From Microbacterium sp. TPD7012 (GTDB taxonomy: Bacteria; Actinomycetota; Actinomycetes; Actinomycetales; Microbacteriaceae): a stretch of DNA of 64,000 nt. A program made the translations under genes and the position numbers. A model generated the notes under the pieces. It did no database searches. It was not told the DNA's origin and saw only the letters and a list, made by a program, of their open reading frames with translations. Shown here one piece after another: positions 1 to 7,200 of this stretch (position 1 is its first letter; the number at the start of each line of letters is the position of its first letter). The stretch spans positions 744,001 to 808,000 of the forward strand of contig NZ_QDFV01000002.1 of NCBI RefSeq assembly GCF_003075395.1, in the 5' to 3' direction.

Positions 1-570
1 GGTGAGGTCGAGGCCCGTCACGCCTTTGACGCTGCGGTGCCCGAGGTGCAGCAGGCGGCCGTCGGCGAGCACCAGGTCGACGCCGAGCACTGCGTCGCGC
101 ACGACGCCGTACTTGGCGCAGAGCAGTCCGCCCGCGCCGGTCGCGATGTTGCCGCCGACGGTCGAGATGTCGCGGCTGGCGGGGTCGGGCGCCCACCACA
201 CGCCGGAGACCGCGAGACGGTCGTTGAGGTCGGCGTTGAGGATGCCGGGTTCGACGACGGCGAGCAGGTCGTCGGGGCGCACCTCGAGGATCGCGTCCAT
301 CCGACGGGTGGAGAGCACGATCTCTCCTTCGCCGGCGTTGGCCGCACCGGCCAGCCCCGTGCCCGCGCCGCGGACGATCACGGGTGTGCGGGTGGCGGTG
401 GCGATCCGCATGGTCTGCTGCACGTGGTCCACGGTCTCCGCGTGCACGACCGCGAGTGGGCGACCGACGGCGGCGTGCCCGGAGCGGTCGGCGCGCGCCT
501 CCTCGAGCGTCGCATCGCTCACGTCGACGAGCGGGCCGAGCGCCTCCTGCAGCAGCGACAGTGCGGTCAT
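1..570 (-). CDS. FAD-linked oxidase, GlcD-like (N-terminal part, cut by window edge)
   Basis: This is the first 190 codons of an FAD-binding PCMH-type oxidase; the stop lies beyond the left edge. The translation contains VRGAGTGLAGAAN near residue 65 and PDPASRDISTVGGN near residue 130. Both are characteristic of the FAD-binding half of glycolate oxidase GlcD and D-lactate dehydrogenases. Such enzymes oxidise 2-hydroxy acids to 2-oxo acids, usually passing electrons to the membrane. The start is an ATG read from 570. The C-terminal substrate cap is not visible, so the substrate cannot be assigned. Confidence 0.85.
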   Translation of the reverse strand, partial: MTALSLLQEALGPLVDVSDATLEEARADRSGHAAVGRPLAVVHAETVDHVQQTMRIATATRTPVIVRGAGTGLAGAANAGEGEIVLSTRRMDAILEVRPDDLLAVVEPGILNADLNDRLAVSGVWWAPDPASRDISTVGGNIATGAGGLLCAKYGVVRDAVLGVDLVLADGRLLHLGHRSVKGVTGLDLT

Positions 571-580
571 GACCGCGTCT

Positions 581-952
581 TCACGACAGGGCGCGTCGAC
601 CGCTGAGGACGCCGGTGACGATGGCGACCAGGGCGAACGCGGTGCCGATGAGCGCCTGGCCCATCGACCACCAGGCGATCGTGACGCCCACGTAGATGAA
701 GAGCTCGACGGCGGCACGGAGGAATGGGTGCACTCGCAGAACAGGGCGCGGGGAGAGGAACAGAGCCCACACCAGGAGGACGACGACCGGCGCACCCACA
801 CCGGTGATGACGTTCCACGGAAGCGACCAGCTGGCGAAGCCCCACAGGGCGAGGGATGCCACCGCGACGACCAGCACGACGGCGCGGACGATGTCGAGAG
901 CGGTGATGACCGGACGGTCGACGCCGGGGACGGGTGCGGAATCCTGGGGCAT
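581..952 (-). CDS. YrdB-like (DUF2568) small membrane protein
   Basis: A 123-residue protein with about four hydrophobic helices, at roughly residues 20-40, 45-68, 80-98 and 100-116. It has a WW pair in the third helix (IAWWSMGQ) and a short basic C-terminus. Length and pattern fit the YrdB/DUF2568 family of four-helix membrane proteins, whose function is unknown. It lies 10 bp upstream of the oxidase start in the same orientation and could share its transcript. The family call is from overall pattern only. Confidence 0.6.
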   Translation of the reverse strand: MPQDSAPVPGVDRPVITALDIVRAVVLVVAVASLALWGFASWSLPWNVITGVGAPVVVLLVWALFLSPRPVLRVHPFLRAAVELFIYVGVTIAWWSMGQALIGTAFALVAIVTGVLSGRRALS

Positions 953-961
953 GCTCCCAGT

Positions 962-3058
962 CTATTCGGCGGGTGCGGACCCCTCGGTCGTGGCGAGGGC
1001 CTCGTCCACCGGGGCGAGGACGGCGTCGACGGTCGGTGTCGGCTCGACGACCGCGGGTGCGGACTCGACAGGGGCAGGTTCCGTCTCGACAGGGCCCGGT
1101 TCCGTCTCGACAAGGGCGGGATCGGTCTCGACCGGAGCCGGAGCCTCCTCCGCCGAGGCGGGGGCGACCTCCACCGGGGCGGCCGTCTCGACAGGCTCTC
1201 CGGCAGGGACGCCTGCGGCGCTGTCGTCGAGGGGCGTGGCTTCCGCGACCGGAGCCGCATCCGCGTCGACGAGGAGGGGATTGCCCAGTGCGCGCAACGT
1301 CGTGTCGGCGGAGGGGCCGATGCCGTCGGCGAGCACGTAGCGGAAGGTCACCGTCGTGTCTGATGCGAACACCAGCTGGGCCAGACCGGGCCGCAGATCG
1401 ATCGTTCCCTGGCCGAGGGAGTCGAGAACGATCTCGTCTCCTCCGCCACGGCTCCCGTCGAGCAGCGCCTCCACGGTCGCTCCGGGAACGCCCGTGATCG
1501 GCACGCTGTAGTGGATGCGCAGACCTTCGAACCAGATCGTGGCGGCGGACCAGGAGGGCGCGGTGGTCGGCACTCCGGGGTCTGTCGGATCGGTGGGATC
1601 GGTCGGGTCCGTGGGATCGGTCGGGTCTGTGGGATCGGTGGGGTCCGTCGGGTCCGTGGGATCGGTCGGGTCCGTGGGATCGGTCGGATCGGTGGGGTCC
1701 GTCGGGTCCGTCGGGTCCGTCGGGTCCGTGGGATCGACGTCGTCCTCCGGGTCGGGAGCCGTCACCGGAGGCGCCGGCGGGGCGACGACCGGGCCGTTCT
1801 GCTCCGGAGTCGACCGCACCGCGGTCTCATCCGCCGGCGGGGGCGGCGTCGCGTCGGGCTTCGTCACCGGCGCGATGACGACCGGCTCTTCGAGGTTCAG
1901 CGACGCGTCGGGTCCGACGTCGGACGTGATCGACGACGAGTCCGCGTCGGCGGCACTGGGGAGGGAGGTCGATGGATCGGCGCCCGCCAGGCCGGGGATG
2001 ATCGTCGCCGCGGCGACGACGCCGGCGACGACCAGAGCAGCCGAGCCCGCGCCGACGAGGGCACCCATCCCGGTGAGCACGCCGCCGGAGGTGCCGGCAC
2101 CGGTCGCGACACCCGCGCCGCCGCCCGCCGTGCCGCTCGAACCGGCTGCACCGCTGCCGGCGCCCGCGCCGAGGGCAGCGGCGCCGGGGTCGCCGGCGAA
2201 AACGCTGCCGGGGATGCTCGAGGGCATCGCGGCGAGAGCGACGATCGGCGTTCCGCCGCCCTGCAGCGTGGCGAGGTACCCCGCGGCGCCGGTGACGCCC
2301 AGCACGAGAGGCAGCAGGACGAGGGCGAGCCGCTTCGACACGTCTTTCGCTTCGGCGGCGACGATCATGCAGCGTGCGCACTCGTCGAGGTGGAGCTCGA
2401 GTCGCTTGTGATCACGTGTGCCGAGGTTGCCCCGCGAGTATGCGCCGAGGTGCTCGATCGTCCACTGACAGTCCGACCCCTCAGCGGCGCTGCGCAGGTG
2501 AGCCTGGATCCACGCCTCACGAAGACCTTCGCGGGCCCGGAAGGCCAGCTGCGAGACGGCGCCGGACTTCATGCCGAGGAGCGGGCCCACCTCCTGCGGC
2601 TTCATCTGCTCGATCTCGGTGTACCAGAGCACCTCCTGCCAGCGGGAGGGAAGGCTGCGGAAGGCCTGCGCGGTCAGGCTGCGATCGAGTGCCTCGTTGG
2701 CTGCCTGGTCGGTGGTGTCCGGGTCGGCGACGGTGTCGAGCTCGTCGATCGCGGTCTCCCGACGCGACCGGCCCCATGCTGCCGCCGTGTTGCGGATGCT
2801 CGTGAACAGGTAGGCGCGGAACGACCCGTTCGGGCCGCCGCCCTTGATGATCGCCTGATAGATGCGCGTGTACGACTCCTGCACGAGGTCGTCGGGGTCG
2901 ATCGACGACGTGATGGAGCGCGCGACGGACAGGCCGGACGGGTAGTGGCGTCGCCAGAGCTCACCGAAGGCCTCCGTGTCGCCCGAGCGGGCGCGGAGGA
3001 TCAGGTCGGCGTCGCCGATCGGTTCGTCGTGGTGTGAGTTCTGTTCGTGCACTGTCAT
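962..3058 (-). CDS. ECF sigma factor fused to an anti-sigma zinc finger, membrane segment and TDP-repeat tail
   Basis: A 698-residue multidomain regulator. Residues 15-95 match sigma region 2 (DPDDLVQESYTRIY) and residues 125-185 region 4 (LPSRWQEVLW...GMKSGAVSQ). A cytoplasmic ZAS-type anti-sigma zinc finger follows, with H223-x3-C227-x2-C230, then a membrane helix at 244-266. Next come an Ala/Gly-rich stretch with a second hydrophobic segment (about 330-355), a Pro-rich linker, about 17 Thr-Asp-Pro repeats (about 442-493), a small predicted folded domain and a Pro/Val/Glu-rich tail. ECF factors are normally 180-220 residues with a separate anti-sigma protein. Here both appear covalently joined and membrane-tethered, with an envelope-facing C-terminus inferred. 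An AGGAG 6 bp before the ATG supports the start. Confidence 0.85.
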   Translation of the reverse strand: MTVHEQNSHHDEPIGDADLILRARSGDTEAFGELWRRHYPSGLSVARSITSSIDPDDLVQESYTRIYQAIIKGGGPNGSFRAYLFTSIRNTAAAWGRSRRETAIDELDTVADPDTTDQAANEALDRSLTAQAFRSLPSRWQEVLWYTEIEQMKPQEVGPLLGMKSGAVSQLAFRAREGLREAWIQAHLRSAAEGSDCQWTIEHLGAYSRGNLGTRDHKRLELHLDECARCMIVAAEAKDVSKRLALVLLPLVLGVTGAAGYLATLQGGGTPIVALAAMPSSIPGSVFAGDPGAAALGAGAGSGAAGSSGTAGGGAGVATGAGTSGGVLTGMGALVGAGSAALVVAGVVAAATIIPGLAGADPSTSLPSAADADSSSITSDVGPDASLNLEEPVVIAPVTKPDATPPPPADETAVRSTPEQNGPVVAPPAPPVTAPDPEDDVDPTDPTDPTDPTDPTDPTDPTDPTDPTDPTDPTDPTDPTDPTDPTDPTDPTDPGVPTTAPSWSAATIWFEGLRIHYSVPITGVPGATVEALLDGSRGGGDEIVLDSLGQGTIDLRPGLAQLVFASDTTVTFRYVLADGIGPSADTTLRALGNPLLVDADAAPVAEATPLDDSAAGVPAGEPVETAAPVEVAPASAEEAPAPVETDPALVETEPGPVETEPAPVESAPAVVEPTPTVDAVLAPVDEALATTEGSAPAE
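1578..1736 (-). repeat. 9-bp tandem repeat encoding (TDP)n
   Basis: About 17.7 copies of a 9-bp unit (plus strand GGRTCSGTS) run without interruption in the sigma-factor gene and encode Thr-Asp-Pro repeats. Third-position variants (gga/ggg, tcg/tcc, gtg/gtc) are mixed. Copy-number change by slippage would keep the frame because the unit is nine bases. Confidence 0.95.
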
Positions 3059-3523
3059 CCATCGCTCCTGGGGCGCAGGAACGCCTCCACAGGAAGAGAC
3101 GCGCGAGAGTGGATCTCATCACGCGTCTTTCCATTCTCTCCCGGATCTCCCAGCTTGGCCACCCCTCGGCGGGATCTCGCCGGCAGATTCTTTGCGTGGA
3201 TAAATCCCAGGTCTGGACTAATTTCCCCGGATCGTCGAGAAAAGAATCCAGGAAAATCTGAGAAGTCGCGTAATGAATCGGCGTCGGCGTCGTCTCATCC
3301 CATAGAGACAGCCGTACGAATTCCACCGGGGGGCGGAGTTCAGGCGCTGGTGCGAGGGGCAACTGCACCGGCTGGGTGGGTCGAGAGCCTCGGGGGAGGA
3401 GTTCTCGGCCCCCCTCTCTGTGAGGGGATGAGGCCGCCGATCTGGGGAGAGGCGGCCTCCCGCCCCATCATCGGATCGACCGGAGTGCTCAGAGCTGCGC
3501 GTCGTCGCGAGATGCGGTTCCTG
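3059..3523. other. 465-bp intergenic region upstream of the ECF sigma gene
   Basis: No gene is supported here; open frames across it are GC-driven shadows. It holds the sigma-gene leader, a stretch near 3185-3285 that is clearly more AT-rich than its surroundings and probably contains the sigma-gene promoter, and a hairpin at 3430-3459 behind nagA. I could not assign a confident -35/-10 pair. Confidence 0.6.
3430..3459 (-). terminator. Hairpin downstream of nagA
   Basis: A perfect 9-bp inverted repeat (GAGGCCGCC / GGCGGCCTC) with a 12-nt loop, about 65 bp after the nagA stop. No T-tract follows on the minus strand, so it may be a weak or Rho-assisted terminator. Confidence 0.45.
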
Positions 3524-4693
3524 TCAGCGGAGCCGCGGTCCCACCCAGACACGCGCGACGCGCAGTTCTGCATCCAGCAGCACCGCATCCGCGGTCATGC
3601 CGGCGCGGAGGCTGCCGAGCACGGCGTCGCGGCCGATCGCCCGCGCCGGCGTCTCGGTGAGTGCTCGAACGGCCTCCGGCAGCACGGCACCCGCATCGAC
3701 CGCTCGGCGCAGCGCCACGTCCTGCGTCAGGGTCGAGCCCGCGATCGAGCCGGTGTCGTCGGCGCGGGCCACGCCGTTCTCGACCGTGACGCTCACGGCG
3801 CCGAGGTCGTAATGGCCGTCGGCGCTGCCGGCGGCGGCCATCGCGTCGGTGATCAGTGCCACGCGTCCCGGAGCGGAGTCGAAGATCAGCTTGATCACGT
3901 GAGGATCGAGGTGCACGTTGTCGGCGATCGCCTCGAGGATCACGCGGTGATCCGCCGCGGCGGCGAGCACGGGACCGGGTGCGCGGTGGTGGATGCCCGG
4001 CATCGCGTTGAACGCATGCGTGAGGATCGATGCGCCCGCTTCGAAGGCGGCGACCGCCATCGTCGCATCCGCGCTCGTGTGGCCGACCGCCGCTGCCGAG
4101 CCTGCGGCGACGATCTGTCGGATCGCGTCGAGTCCGCCCGGCAGCTCCGGGGCGATCGTCACCTGACGGACGGTGCCGCGCCCGGCTTCGAGGAGGCGGG
4201 CGACATCATCGGCCGCCGGTGCCCTGAGGAGCGAGGGCTCGTGGGCGCCGTGGTGGGCGGGATCGAGGAAGGGACCCTCCAGGTGCGTGCCGAGGATGTC
4301 GGCATCCATCTCCATGAGGTCGGCGATCGTGGCGACGCTGCGGGCGAGATCGTCCAGGGGTGCCGTCACGAGCGAGATCACCGCGCGGGTCGTACCGTGA
4401 GCGCGATGCAGGGCGCGCCCGGTGCGGATGGCCTCCACGCCGTCGTCGAACGCGGCTCCGGCTCCGCCGTGCCCGTGGATGTCGACGAAACCGGGGGTGA
4501 GCACGGCGCCGGGGCCGGCGAGCTCGGCGGCGTCGATCGTCTCATCCGCGGGTTCCCAGGTCGTCCCCGTCCCGCGTCCGACGATCTCGCCGTCCGCGAA
4601 GCGGACCCAGCCGTCTTCGACGATCTCGCCGCGGTCGACGATGCGGGCGGAATGGATGACCAGCGAGCCGGTCGCGGAGGAGTGGATGCTCAA
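3524..4693 (-). CDS. nagA: N-acetylglucosamine-6-phosphate deacetylase
   Basis: A 389-residue amidohydrolase that removes acetate from GlcNAc-6-P, committing amino sugar to glycolysis or wall recycling. Visible residues are the metal-site motif DIHGHGG (H73, H75), E139 in THLEGPF, H205 in GHTSAD, H226 in THAFNAM and the catalytic Asp D283 in TDAM. Length is typical of NagA. Its ATG overlaps the stop of the upstream hexosaminidase gene by 4 bp, so the two are almost certainly co-transcribed. Hexosaminidase releases GlcNAc and NagA acts after its phosphorylation. No kinase or nagB is in view. Confidence 0.95.
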   Translation of the reverse strand: MSIHSSATGSLVIHSARIVDRGEIVEDGWVRFADGEIVGRGTGTTWEPADETIDAAELAGPGAVLTPGFVDIHGHGGAGAAFDDGVEAIRTGRALHRAHGTTRAVISLVTAPLDDLARSVATIADLMEMDADILGTHLEGPFLDPAHHGAHEPSLLRAPAADDVARLLEAGRGTVRQVTIAPELPGGLDAIRQIVAAGSAAAVGHTSADATMAVAAFEAGASILTHAFNAMPGIHHRAPGPVLAAAADHRVILEAIADNVHLDPHVIKLIFDSAPGRVALITDAMAAAGSADGHYDLGAVSVTVENGVARADDTGSIAGSTLTQDVALRRAVDAGAVLPEAVRALTETPARAIGRDAVLGSLRAGMTADAVLLDAELRVARVWVGPRLR

Positions 4694-6201
4694 CGTTCGC
4701 TCCAGGGGATCTCGTCGGCGGGGTGGAAATCGACTCCCTCAGCCTTCCACAGCGGGGCGAGGGAGCCGAGCCGCTCGCGGAACGACGACCAGACGCGGTC
4801 GGGCGCCTCCTTCGGCGACCATGCGATCTCCGCCTGCGCGGCGGCGCGCGGGAAGACGAGCTTCTCGACGTCGCTCAGCGTGCGCGTGGTCTCGGACCAG
4901 AGCGGAGCCTCGATGCCGAGGATGGCGGCATCCGGGATCTCGAGTACCGCGGTCGGCTCCCATTCATAGGCCGAGCGGACGTCGATGATCGCCGCCCAGG
5001 TCAGTCCGAGGGGGAAGTCCTCCGAGTACTTCATGTCGAGGTAGGCGACGTCGGCGGCAGACATGATCAGCGCGCCACCGCGTTCGACGAAGTGGGTCGC
5101 CTCCTCGGCGTGGGTGCCCTCCGGCGTCGTCTTGCCCCAGTACTGGCCGACCGTTCCCTCGGCGATCTCGGCAGCTGAGCCCATCTCGTGCCAGGCGACG
5201 GGCGTCTTGCCCTCGTCGAAGACGATGGCGGTGACGCGTTCGGCGAACAGGTCGAAGTCCGCCTGCGGGGTGCCGAGCGATTCGTCTCCGCCGACGTGGA
5301 TGTACGGTCCGGGCGTGAGCTCGGCGAGCTCGCGGACGACGTCGCGGACGAACTCGTAGGTGCGCTCCTCGTGGATGCGCACGCTGGAGTGGCCGACGCC
5401 CCAGCCCAGGTACGTCTCCCCGGCGACGGGCAGCGGCTGCCCGAGTCTCGCGGATTCGGCGACGAGGCCGTCGTTCAGCACCGGCGCCTCGACGAGATCG
5501 GGGTAGGCGACGCCGATGGCGTGCGTGTGGCCCGGCAGGTCGATCTCGGGGATCACGATCATGTGGCGCTCTGCCGCGTACGACACGATCTCGCGGTAGT
5601 CGTCCTTCGTGTAGAAGCCGCCGGGGTGGCCGTCGACCGAGGTGGCGGCGGAGAGCTCGGTGAGGAGCGGCCACGAGTCGATGTGGATGCGCCAGCCCTG
5701 GTCGTCGCTCAGGTGCAGGTGCAGGTGGTTGAACTTCAGCGCACTGGTGCTGTCGATGAAGGTCTTCACCTCGGCCACGTCGAAGAAGTGCCGGGCGACG
5801 TCGAGCATGACGCCGCGACGACCGAACCGCGGAGCATCCTGCACCTCGGAGCGCAGGAAGCCCCATCCGCTCTCGTCCTCGCGGAACAGCTGCAGCAGGG
5901 TCTGCACGCCGTAGAACAGGCCGGCCTCGTCGGCGCCGACGACGACCGCGCCGTCGCCGACGGAGAGCGTGTAGCCCTCGGCGGCGGCCACGGCCGGGTC
6001 GACGCGGAGCTCGATGTCGGCCGTGGCCGCGTCCGAGAGAGGAAGGCGGATGCCGCTGCGTCGCTCGACCGCCTCGATCAGCTGGGTCGCGGCGGGGGAG
6101 GGGCCGAGCACACGCGTCGTCGCGGTGATCGGCATCCGTCCCTCTCCTGCGGTGGCGGACACGGGCGCTGGCACGAGCGGAAGGGAATGGGTAAAGACCA
6201 T
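4690..6201 (-). CDS. Beta-N-acetylhexosaminidase, GH20
   Basis: A 503-residue GH20 enzyme that releases terminal GlcNAc or GalNAc from chitin oligosaccharides or wall fragments. Residues 20-120 resemble the GH20b N-terminal domain, and residues 125-480 the catalytic barrel (FGRRGVMLDVARHFF, HLHLSDDQGWR). HVGGDE contains the catalytic pair D306-E307. No signal peptide is visible, so a cytoplasmic enzyme acting on imported oligosaccharides is likely. I chose the ATG at 6201 over a TTG at 6207. A TAGGTT box at 6208-6213 lies 6 nt from that ATG, suggesting leaderless transcription. Confidence 0.92.
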   Translation of the reverse strand: MVFTHSLPLVPAPVSATAGEGRMPITATTRVLGPSPAATQLIEAVERRSGIRLPLSDAATADIELRVDPAVAAAEGYTLSVGDGAVVVGADEAGLFYGVQTLLQLFREDESGWGFLRSEVQDAPRFGRRGVMLDVARHFFDVAEVKTFIDSTSALKFNHLHLHLSDDQGWRIHIDSWPLLTELSAATSVDGHPGGFYTKDDYREIVSYAAERHMIVIPEIDLPGHTHAIGVAYPDLVEAPVLNDGLVAESARLGQPLPVAGETYLGWGVGHSSVRIHEERTYEFVRDVVRELAELTPGPYIHVGGDESLGTPQADFDLFAERVTAIVFDEGKTPVAWHEMGSAAEIAEGTVGQYWGKTTPEGTHAEEATHFVERGGALIMSAADVAYLDMKYSEDFPLGLTWAAIIDVRSAYEWEPTAVLEIPDAAILGIEAPLWSETTRTLSDVEKLVFPRAAAQAEIAWSPKEAPDRVWSSFRERLGSLAPLWKAEGVDFHPADEIPWSER

Positions 6202-6207
6202 GAACAA

Positions 6208-6236
6208 AACCTACCCGGCGGCAGCATCCAGCGGAA
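6208..6236 (-). promoter_or_regulatory. Putative leaderless promoter of the hexosaminidase-nagA operon
   Basis: On the minus strand, TAGGTT (6208-6213) sits 6 nt before the ATG and a weak TTCCGC (6231-6236) lies 17 nt further upstream. No Shine-Dalgarno sequence precedes the ATG. Confidence 0.4.
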
Positions 6237-6325
6237 TGGTGGAGGTCGAATCGATTCTGTGGACAACCTCCGCGGCGATGCGTCCTCCCCCGCTACCGTC
6301 TCCCCATGCTGAGATCACAGACCGT

Positions 6326-6349
6326 GCATGCAAATGTGCATGCTAATAT
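6326..6349 (+). promoter_or_regulatory. Leaderless vapBC promoter with overlapping palindromic operator
   Basis: A perfect 7-bp inverted repeat, GCATGCA (6326-6332) and TGCATGC (6337-6343) with a 4-nt spacer, abuts the -10 hexamer TAATAT (6344-6349). The hexamer ends 7 nt before the vapB ATG at 6357. With no ribosome-binding site and this spacing, transcription should begin at or next to the ATG. The palindrome is placed for autorepression by the VapB-VapC complex, the usual mode for this family. Confidence 0.7.
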
Positions 6350-6356
6350 CCGTCGC

Positions 6357-6632
6357 ATGGTGGCGATTCAAGTGCGCGACGTGCCGGACGGGATCCGAGA
6401 CGATCTGATGCGCGCAGCGCGCGAGCGGGGGCAATCCCTGCAGGTGTTCCTCCGCGAAGTCCTGGAAGTCGAGGCGAGGAAGTCGAGAAACCGTGAGTTC
6501 CTCCGTGCGATGGTGCCGATTCCGGTCTCCGGAGAGATGTCCTCCGACCGCATCGCGGAGCTGATCCGCGAAGGCCGGGACGAACGTGACGAACGCATCA
6601 TGGACGTGCTGGGCACGCCAGCCGATTCGTGA
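6357..6632 (+). CDS. VapB-type antitoxin
   Basis: A 91-residue basic/acidic protein opening with a ribbon-helix-helix-like segment (VAIQVRDVPDGIRDDLMRAARERGQSLQVFLREVL, residues 2-36 in the usual VapB spacing, quoted in two halves). Its charged C-terminal half should wrap the toxin. The ATG at 6357 is preferred to an upstream in-frame ATG at 6306 because the promoter and operator lie between them. Its stop overlaps the toxin GTG by 4 bp, as in most vapBC operons. Role: binds and neutralises the adjacent PIN toxin and autoregulates. Confidence 0.8.
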   Translation: MVAIQVRDVPDGIRDDLMRAARERGQSLQVFLREVLEVEARKSRNREFLRAMVPIPVSGEMSSDRIAELIREGRDERDERIMDVLGTPADS

Positions 6633-7030
6633 TCGTTCTCGACGCTTCGGCCCTGGTCGAGGCGATCACCGACCTCGGTGATCGAGGACAGCAGGTGCGT
6701 GAGGTCATGATGGGTGATGGTGACTGGGCGATGCCCGCGCATGGTCCGACGGAGGTCGCGAACGCCCTTCGAGGGCTGCGTCTCGCCCGTCTGACGACCG
6801 ATGCGGAGTTTCATGGACAGCTTGCGCTGCTTCAGCGGATGGAGCTGGTGTTGTTTCCGGTGTCGCCGCTCCTCGGGAGAGTCGCCGACCTCGCCATGAA
6901 TGCCGCGGCCTACGATGCGGCGTACCTTGCGCTGGGAGAGGTGCTCGAGGCCAGGGTGCTGACGATCGACCGCAAACTCGCCACGGTCCCGGGCGCCCAT
7001 GCCGACGTCCACGTGGTACCGGTCGGATGA
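6629..7030 (+). CDS. VapC-type PIN-domain toxin ribonuclease
   Basis: A 133-residue PIN-domain protein. The four acidic residues expected to bind Mg2+ are visible: D5 (IVLDASALVE), E42 (GPTEVANAL), D96 (AAYDAAYLAL) and D114 (LTIDRKLA). VapC toxins are site-specific RNases that often cut tRNA or rRNA; the target here cannot be read from sequence. The GTG start overlaps the antitoxin stop (GTGA), indicating translational coupling. The pair sits between a GlcNAc operon and the glyA riboswitch. Confidence 0.88.
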   Translation: MIVLDASALVEAITDLGDRGQQVREVMMGDGDWAMPAHGPTEVANALRGLRLARLTTDAEFHGQLALLQRMELVLFPVSPLLGRVADLAMNAAAYDAAYLALGEVLEARVLTIDRKLATVPGAHADVHVVPVG

Positions 7031-7074
7031 TCTCGCAGCGTCGTCGCGGGACGCGGCGTGCAGCGGCGATCCGC

Positions 7075-7080
7075 TATGCT
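7075..7080 (+). promoter_or_regulatory. Putative -10 box of glyA-folD
   Basis: TATGCT lies just upstream of the ZTP riboswitch aptamer, at a distance that would put the transcript start at or near the aptamer 5' end. No convincing -35 box is visible. Confidence 0.45.
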
Positions 7081-7082
7081 CG

Positions 7083-7170
7083 TAACCGTCGCAACTGGCG
7101 TCTGGGTGGACTACCACCGGGGAGCGACTGACCACGGAATTCGACCGCGCGCCTGGGCCGATCGGTACAC
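7083..7170 (+). ncRNA. ZTP riboswitch (pfl RNA motif)
   Basis: The leader of glyA holds the conserved pfl/ZTP pieces in order: ACCGTCGCAACTGGCG at 7084-7099, the junction ACCACCGGGGAGCGACTG at 7113-7130, and the pseudoknot-side CCGCGCGCCTGGGC at 7145-7158. This aptamer class senses ZMP/ZTP, which accumulate when 10-formyl-tetrahydrofolate is low, and typically turns on folate one-carbon genes such as glyA and folD. Both are directly downstream here. About 30 nt separate the aptamer from the glyA Shine-Dalgarno (AGAGGAG), so translational control is plausible. Confidence 0.88.
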
Positions 7171-7200
7171 CCTTCGAATCCGTCGTCAGAGGAGCATGTC

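Noticed and set aside
1081..1200. Repeated GTCTCGACAGGG-like words in the sigma-gene 3' end
   Set aside because: They resemble the dispersed element but are internal PVETE-type coding repeats; they lack the CTCAGGGACC half.
1515..2411. Open frame with GSV repeats on the plus strand
   Set aside because: It is the antisense reading of the TDP tandem array inside the sigma-factor gene; no ribosome-binding site and no domain content.
3047..4969. 640-residue plus-strand frame across nagA and the intergenic gap
   Set aside because: Arg/Ala/Gly-rich composition typical of antisense frames in GC-rich DNA; nagA on the other strand has catalytic motifs.
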